This document shows positions 59,139-64,000 of a DNA stretch of 64,000 bases, in pieces. The stretch is from JAAEUB01 sp964550345 (GTDB lineage: Bacteria > Pseudomonadota > Alphaproteobacteria > Rhodobacterales > Rhodobacteraceae). Below the pieces are notes generated by a model, which had not been told where the DNA came from, did no database searches, and worked only from the letters and a program-made list of their open reading frames with translations. The stretch lies in assembly GCA_964550345.1 (NCBI GenBank), contig CAZJYZ010000003.1, positions 44,265-108,264 of the forward strand, read 5' to 3'. Numbering within the stretch: the stretch's first letter is position 1; every line of letters begins with the position of its first letter. A program made the translations under genes and the position numbers.

Positions 59139-60335
59139 TCAACCCCGACCCCGCAACCGAAAATGCGCCATGATCTGGCCGTGATCCGAGGCCAGTTTGT
59201 TATACGGTGCCTCGGGGTGTGAGCCATCGGTGATATGATCGTTAAGGGTTGAAAAATACAACATATCGGCAAATTTCTCCGGGTTGTCCGGATGGAAATG
59301 CTTGGACAGGAGTATCTGGTCAATTGACTCGAAGACCCCTCCGAAGGCTGAGGTGTAGACCATATCGCGCAGGCTTTTGCGCACAAACAACGCCTCGGCG
59401 GAATAGAGTTTAACTGCCTCAACTTCGCTTTTAATCGCGTCCGCCTCTTCGTTTGAATAGCGGTCATCCCGGTCTTTGGCATCGTGTCGGCGCATCCAGG
59501 CGTAATTGCGAAACGGTTTTTCGCCAGCGATTATCTCGCTCGAAACCGCGTGTTCGCCATCGTTCAGGTCCCCCAGCACCACAACCGGATTGCCCAGCCG
59601 GATTTCAGCAACCACTTCGCGCCGCAAGACCCAGGCCTCGGCCATACGTCTGAGGCCGGACCTTAGCGCCCCCATTGCCCGGCCTACCGGGTCGTAATGT
59701 AAAAGGTCCGCTTCCGGCGCGAAACCAGCGCCATCAGGGGTGATATGTTCCCCCAATTTGCTTTTCAGATGTACATTGAACAGCGTTACTACACGGCCTT
59801 TGATCGGCACCCGGACTTTCTGGATCGGGCGTGAAAGGCGTGACAGGGTTATGCCGCCAGCCGCGCCGCCCCCAAGCTCCTGAAACGGGATTTGCAGTGG
59901 CGGGTCGAGGTCCTGAATAACCTCGGCCTGACCGGAAAACCCCAGCCGTGAAAGCACTGCCAGACCGGGGCGTCGCTGACCGGGAAGGCCATCATTGGCG
60001 TTTGGGGCAAATGCCAGTGCTGCGTCACCATAGGGGGTATAGGATAGTTTGCGAAATATAGCCTTTTTACGGTAACTCTTTGAGCGACCGGGAAGGGAAG
60101 CAGCATTTGAGGCTTCGCCTATCCGGTCTGCTTCATCAACGACCTGTCTCAGGGCGCCTTCTTCAAAAACTTCCTGAAAGGCGACAATATCCGCATCCAG
60201 CGTCACCAGTTGCTCGGCCATCCAGGCTTCTTTCCAGGCATATTCCTCGTCGGTGTATTGTTCGAACCTGTAATATTCTTTGCCCGGCCCGATCAGGTTT
60301 TTGACGTTAAAGGTCGCGATGGTGAAATCCGTCAT
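59139..60335 (-). CDS. endonuclease/exonuclease/phosphatase (EEP) family protein
   Basis: A 398-residue protein with the EEP fold. The N-terminal I-A-T-F-N-V-K-N-L opens the first strand, F-Q-E-V-F has the metal-binding Glu, V-V-L-G-D-L-N-D-G carries the catalytic Asp/Asn pair, and S-D-H-G-Q-I near the C-terminus holds the terminal His. There is no signal peptide. Substrate (nucleic acid, phosphoinositide-like or other phosphodiester) cannot be told. The start overlaps the upstream dehydratase gene by four bases. Confidence 0.88.
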   Translation of the reverse strand: MTDFTIATFNVKNLIGPGKEYYRFEQYTDEEYAWKEAWMAEQLVTLDADIVAFQEVFEEGALRQVVDEADRIGEASNAASLPGRSKSYRKKAIFRKLSYTPYGDAALAFAPNANDGLPGQRRPGLAVLSRLGFSGQAEVIQDLDPPLQIPFQELGGGAAGGITLSRLSRPIQKVRVPIKGRVVTLFNVHLKSKLGEHITPDGAGFAPEADLLHYDPVGRAMGALRSGLRRMAEAWVLRREVVAEIRLGNPVVVLGDLNDGEHAVSSEIIAGEKPFRNYAWMRRHDAKDRDDRYSNEEADAIKSEVEAVKLYSAEALFVRKSLRDMVYTSAFGGVFESIDQILLSKHFHPDNPEKFADMLYFSTLNDHITDGSHPEAPYNKLASDHGQIMAHFRLRGRG

Positions 60336-61318
60336 GTCCGGTCAAACCTTTCTAAGGCGTCCGCATATAGTGGTGCGTCGACATTGCCACCCGATGCGAC
60401 ACAAATAACCGTATCCCCGCAAAGTTCCTTGCCGTGGAACAGGGCGGCTGCCAAAGCCACCGCTCCACCCGGTTCGATCACGACCTTCAAACGTGTGAAG
60501 GCCAGTACCATGGCGCGCAGGGCTTCCTCTTCGCTGACAACAAGGCCGGGGCCACATAGACGCTGCATGATCGGAAAAGTCAGTTGGCCGGGGCTGGGGG
60601 TAATAATGGCGTCACATAAGGAGCCCGCTGTTTGCCGGTTCTTCTCAATTTTCCCTGACCTCAGGGACCGCGCCGCGTCGTCAAATCCTTCGGGTTCAAC
60701 CGGGCGCACACGCATCTCTGGGGCATGTTCTGCCAGTGCCAGGCTGATGCCGGCGGTCAGCCCGCCACCGCCACAGGGCACCAGAACTTCGGCCTTGGTC
60801 CCTTTTGCCTGTTCGGCAATTTCCAGCCCCACACTGGCTTGTCCTGCAATCACCTGCGGATCATCGAACGGTTTGACCAAGGTCAGTCCACGCTCAGCCG
60901 ACAAGTCAGCACCAATTTTATCACGATCGTCGGTGGCACGGTCATAAAGCACAACTTCGGCGCCCAGGGCCTTTGTGTTCTCGATCTTTGTGCGCGGCGC
61001 GTCCGACGGCATGATGATAACGGCCGATGTGCCAAAATCCCGCGCGGCAAGGGCAACGCCCTGCGCGTGATTGCCCGAAGAAAAAGCAATGACGCCACGG
61101 GCTCGGGTTTCTTCATCCATGGCCGAAAGAGCTGACCGTCCGCCGCGGTATTTGAAGCTTCCGGTATGTTGCAGGCACTCGGCTTTGACCAGAACGTGCC
61201 GCCCGGCAATCTCGTCCAGAAAGGGTGAGGACAAGAGCGGCGTGCGTCTGGCATGGCCCTCTAGGCGCTGGGCGGCCGCGGTGATCATGTTGATATTCAC
61301 GTCATTTGCTCCAGCCAT
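60332..61318 (-). CDS. threonine/serine dehydratase (PLP-dependent)
   Basis: A 328-residue fold-type II PLP enzyme. The Schiff-base lysine is K56 in G-S-F-K-Y-R-G, S-S-G-N-H-A-Q-G follows at about residues 80-87, and the phosphate-binding loop is P-C-G-G-G-G-L near 185. No C-terminal ACT domain is present, so it resembles catabolic threonine dehydratases or serine racemases rather than the feedback-regulated IlvA. It overlaps both neighbours (22 bases with the upstream hydrolase). Confidence 0.9.
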   Translation of the reverse strand: MAGANDVNINMITAAAQRLEGHARRTPLLSSPFLDEIAGRHVLVKAECLQHTGSFKYRGGRSALSAMDEETRARGVIAFSSGNHAQGVALAARDFGTSAVIIMPSDAPRTKIENTKALGAEVVLYDRATDDRDKIGADLSAERGLTLVKPFDDPQVIAGQASVGLEIAEQAKGTKAEVLVPCGGGGLTAGISLALAEHAPEMRVRPVEPEGFDDAARSLRSGKIEKNRQTAGSLCDAIITPSPGQLTFPIMQRLCGPGLVVSEEEALRAMVLAFTRLKVVIEPGGAVALAAALFHGKELCGDTVICVASGGNVDAPLYADALERFDRT

Positions 61319-62118
61319 GCATGTATCACTTCCAGCGCCTCGGGTTCATCCAAGAATGGTGTGTGGCCGCGGTCCGGCACTTCGGCAACTAACAGGTTCG
61401 GGTTGACGGTACGCATTTTTACCACCGTTTCGGCACTCAGCAGGTTTGAGTTAACCCCGTGGATCAAGGCGCAGGGCAACTTCGCCAATGTACTAAAAAG
61501 TGGCCACAAGTCCGGCAGACCTTTGGCATCCGCCTTTTCGATGGTCTGACGTAGCGCGGGGTCATATGCCAGCTCCAGCCCGTCATCGGTTTCCAGATAC
61601 ATATGGGTGACTTCCTGCTGCCAGCGTGTTGCCGGCACATTGTCAAAGCCCTGCATGAATGCGGCGCGCGCCAATGCAGCCTCCGCCATGGTTTTGGCAG
61701 CTGGTTTTTTTCCCAGATAGGTCATGATCACTTCAAGACCTGACAGTTCAAGCACTGGTCCGATATCGTTGAAACACACGCCCAGCAAACGGTCCGGGGC
61801 CATTGCCCCAAGGGCCATGGCAATCAACCCGCCACGCGATGTGCCAAGAATGGCAAAGCGCTGGATGCCCAGATGGTCCATGAGGGCAAGAACATCCGTT
61901 GCTTCCTGCGCGACATTATAGGTAGTGGAGTCTGCCCAACCGGATGCGCCGCGCCCGCGATAATCCATCCGGATCACGCGAATGCCAGACAGATGAGGCG
62001 CGACAAAATCGAAGTCCTTTGAGTTTCGGGTCAGGCCCGCAAGGCACAGCAGCGGCAGACCATCACCGTCGTCCGAATAGGCAAGTCGGGTTCCGTCTGA
62101 AACGTGAAAGAACTGCAC
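61297..62118 (-). CDS. alpha/beta hydrolase
   Basis: A 273-residue serine hydrolase: M-D-Y-R-G-R-G-A-S-G (about residues 51-60), nucleophile Ser94 in G-T-S-R-G-G, and a C-terminal D-R-G-H-T-P-F-L-D carrying the catalytic His. No signal peptide. The start codon shares one base with the stop of the upstream HAD gene. The substrate is unknown; dehalogenase-like and ester-hydrolysing members share these motifs. Confidence 0.87.
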   Translation of the reverse strand: MQFFHVSDGTRLAYSDDGDGLPLLCLAGLTRNSKDFDFVAPHLSGIRVIRMDYRGRGASGWADSTTYNVAQEATDVLALMDHLGIQRFAILGTSRGGLIAMALGAMAPDRLLGVCFNDIGPVLELSGLEVIMTYLGKKPAAKTMAEAALARAAFMQGFDNVPATRWQQEVTHMYLETDDGLELAYDPALRQTIEKADAKGLPDLWPLFSTLAKLPCALIHGVNSNLLSAETVVKMRTVNPNLLVAEVPDRGHTPFLDEPEALEVIHAWLEQMT

Positions 62119-62807
62119 TAGAGCCTGCCTGCCAGTTCGGGAATGCGGGTCAGGTCGCCCAGGACCTCGCGGGGTCTGTGCCCCAGCCGGTCCATGGGTT
62201 CACCCGCGCGGTTGACCCAAACGGCATTAAAACCATATCCCGTAGCTGCCAGCGCATCCCAGCAATTGGAGGAAACAAACAGAACCTCGTCCAACACGCA
62301 GTTGAACCGTTTTGTGACCAGTTCGTACACTTCGGGGGCGGGTTTGAAGATACCCACGTCCTCGACTGAAAGCACGTCATCCAGCATCTCGCCAATACCT
62401 GCCGAATCCACGGCGCCGGACAACATGTCAGGCGACCCGTTTGACAAGATTGCGGTGTTTAAACCGGCGTTTTTCAAGGCGCCCAGCATGGTGGGGACTT
62501 CTTCATAGGCCGCAAGCTCCCAATAGAGCTGCAAAAGGCGTGCGCGTAATTCTTCATCGCCCTGAAGGTCATTTGCCTCCAGCGCCCAATCCAGCCCGTC
62601 CTGTGTAACCTGCCAGAACTGAATGTGATCGCCGGTCAGAGCGCGCAGCCAGGTATATTGCAGTTGCTTGGCACGCCAGTCGGCCGAAAGTTTTGTCCAG
62701 CACGCAGCAAGCGCCTCACGCCCTGGTTCCGCAGCAGCCTGCCTGGCGGCGGCGTTAACATCAAACAACGTTCCGTATGCGTCAAATATACAGGTTGATA
62801 TGGCCAT
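62118..62807 (-). CDS. haloacid dehalogenase type II (HAD superfamily)
   Basis: A 229-residue HAD hydrolase. The nucleophile is Asp9 in I-F-D-A-Y-G-T-L-F-D; L-S-N-G-S-P-D-M (about residues 110-117), a Lys in K-P-A-P-E-V-Y, and F-V-S-S-N-x-W-D-A follow in order. This matches L-2-haloacid dehalogenases, which replace the halogen of short 2-haloalkanoates with hydroxyl, although many homologues have other substrates. The ATG at 62807 (MAISTC) follows AAAAGGGGA; an ATG 11 codons earlier is rejected. Confidence 0.9.
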   Translation of the reverse strand: MAISTCIFDAYGTLFDVNAAARQAAAEPGREALAACWTKLSADWRAKQLQYTWLRALTGDHIQFWQVTQDGLDWALEANDLQGDEELRARLLQLYWELAAYEEVPTMLGALKNAGLNTAILSNGSPDMLSGAVDSAGIGEMLDDVLSVEDVGIFKPAPEVYELVTKRFNCVLDEVLFVSSNCWDALAATGYGFNAVWVNRAGEPMDRLGHRPREVLGDLTRIPELAGRL

Positions 62808-62906
62808 GCTTCCCCCTTTTCTGTGGGGTAAGTCTGTCACATGCGATAAGACAGGGGAAGCCTTGCAGACATCAAATTAACTTTGATCTGAGGTCCCTGC
62901 CTGAAC

Positions 62907-63979
62907 CTAGTCGAAGGTTCCCGTCACGCGGCCCAGTAACATGAAGGCGCGTGCGGTGCGGGTGTCCGCCATAGCAGCAATGTCCTGATCGCTGGCCCCT
63001 TGTTCAAAGCCCGCATAGATCTGATCAAACCGGCGCAGGAAATGATGTGCCGCGTCGCGAAACACCGGGTCAGTGCGCATGCGTCCCGCTGTTAAAGCCA
63101 GGGAGGAACGGTCACGTATCCCACCCAACGGGGCGATTGCCCTGCCACGCTCTCCGGCCGCAAACTTGCGCCAGAATTCGGGCCGCGCCATGTCGGGGCG
63201 CAGATCATCCATATAGATGCCGTCCTGACTTAACAGTGTCAGCACGTCTTGCGCGGCGCGTACCAATTCGGCAACTTTGTGATCCTGCAATGCCCGGCGA
63301 AGGGCGCGGAAACCTTCCTGATCATCGGCATTTTCAGGGAAATGCATCGCACGAATAAACTCGTTAATCTGTAAAGGTGGTCCCAGCTCCTCAACGCGTG
63401 TGCCAAGTTCCAGCGCCGGTTGGTTTTCATCCGTAACCGATGGCGAAATGGCCGTGGCTGCCGCAGGTTCGACGCTCGTAGTCTGTTCGGGTTTCATGAA
63501 AGCCTGTGGATCGGGGCGTGACGAGGTGAAAGTGGCAATGGCACTTTCGGTCTCGCGTTGCGCCTTGGCGATCTGGTCCAGCTTACGCTCAACATTGGCC
63601 GTTCCGGGACCTGCCCCGGCGCCTTGCTGCTGTTGCAGGTATGTGTGGCGCATGCCGTCAATGGCTGCCTGCAGGCGTGCACTTTCCTCGCGCATGATCC
63701 GGGCCGAACGGGTCGCTGTAGCTGCCACCCAGATGATTGCCACGGGCATGAAAATTGCCATCGCGGTCATGACNNNNNNNNNNACGGGTCCGCACTAGGC
63801 CCCTGTTCACCTTCACCAGTGATACTGCCACCAAGCAGAAAGAAAAATGCGCCGCATCCACCCAGCCAGATTAGGGACATGATCAATGCTATGATCTCGC
63901 CGCCACTGATCCCGCGCGCCTTGCCGCCGCTTTGGAAAACGCCCAGGCCCGAGGGCTCGTCCTTGCTGGTTTCAGTCAT
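62907..63979 (-). CDS. membrane-anchored hypothetical protein, interrupted by an N gap
   Basis: Two open stretches on the minus strand belong to one gene. The 5' part (63784-63979) encodes a soluble start followed by a membrane helix I-S-G-G-E-I-I-A-L-I-M-S-L-I-W-L-G. The 3' part begins A-M-A-I-F-M-P-V-A-I-I-W-V-A (second helix), then A-R-I-M-R-E-E-S-A-R-L-Q, a Gln-rich coiled coil and a helical C-terminal domain (about 150 residues, with W-R-K-F-A-A-G-E-R-G-R). The run of ten Ns at 63774-63783 sits between the helices. Frames match only if the true gap length is 2 modulo 3, so ten is a placeholder. Function unknown. Confidence 0.75.
63774..63783. other. assembly gap (10 N)
   Basis: A run of ten undetermined bases within the last gene of the window. 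The flanking reading frames disagree by one base for a ten-base gap, which indicates that its length is arbitrary. Confidence 0.99.
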
Positions 63980-64000
63980 TTAAAGTTCCCCCGCTGCTCA

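Noticed and set aside
1..64000. tRNA, rRNA, CRISPR arrays, insertion sequences, prophage
   Set aside because: None of the intergenic gaps shows cloverleaf-type sequence, spaced repeats or transposase coding; coding is continuous with resident-type genes.

Overview
The window looks like a chromosomal segment of an alphaproteobacterium of the Rhodobacteraceae (roseobacter-like). This rests on gene content and order: a pyrB - two PH-domain membrane proteins - pyrC-like operon, divergent hemC/hemE, a DUF6638/DUF1523/AAA cluster that I know only from Rhodobacterales, and intergenic GC-rich hairpins of a type common in that family. GC content is moderate, coding is dense with many ATGA start/stop overlaps, and I see no rRNA, tRNA, insertion sequence, prophage or CRISPR. 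A 10-N run near the right edge shows that this is a draft scaffold.

Layout. 1-8.8 kb: end of an S49 peptidase, a tiny zinc-ribbon membrane protein, a Na+/Ca2+-type antiporter, a pteridine-reductase-like SDR, uvrC, a PCu(A)C copper chaperone with an exported partner, rpmB, an XRE regulator co-encoded with membrane proteins, and a Spy/CpxP-like periplasmic protein behind an FNR-like palindrome. 8.8-21.3 kb: two tandem ABC exporter half-transporters, meaB, hrpB, an orphan family-5 solute-binding protein, an M20 deacylase and an SLC13 permease. 21.5-28.5 kb: a seven-gene cluster (coiled-coil protein, unknown soluble protein, AAA ATPase, small membrane protein, DUF6638, small membrane protein, DUF1523). 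This is the best candidate here for an undescribed system.

28.5-50 kb is mostly housekeeping: EamA transporter, yebC, ybjN-like, an RND efflux pair, moaB, an unusual uracil-DNA glycosylase, pyrB/PH/PH/pyrC', a GNAT, plsY, DUF805, hemC, hemE, xseA, purD, a sulfatase with a variant active-site motif, and an antibiotic-kinase-like protein.

50-62.8 kb is a long minus-strand catabolic region: a MoaD-like sulfur carrier; a molybdenum hydroxylase (large, [2Fe-2S] and FAD subunits, the small subunit frameshifted); 5-oxoprolinase PxpABC; a beta-keto acid cleavage enzyme; several alpha/beta hydrolases including a PcaD type; an EEP-family nuclease/phosphatase; a serine/threonine dehydratase; and a haloacid-dehalogenase-like protein. 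Together they suggest degradation of a small (hetero)cyclic or lactam-type substrate, but the substrate is not evident. The window ends in a membrane-anchored hypothetical gene interrupted by the N gap.
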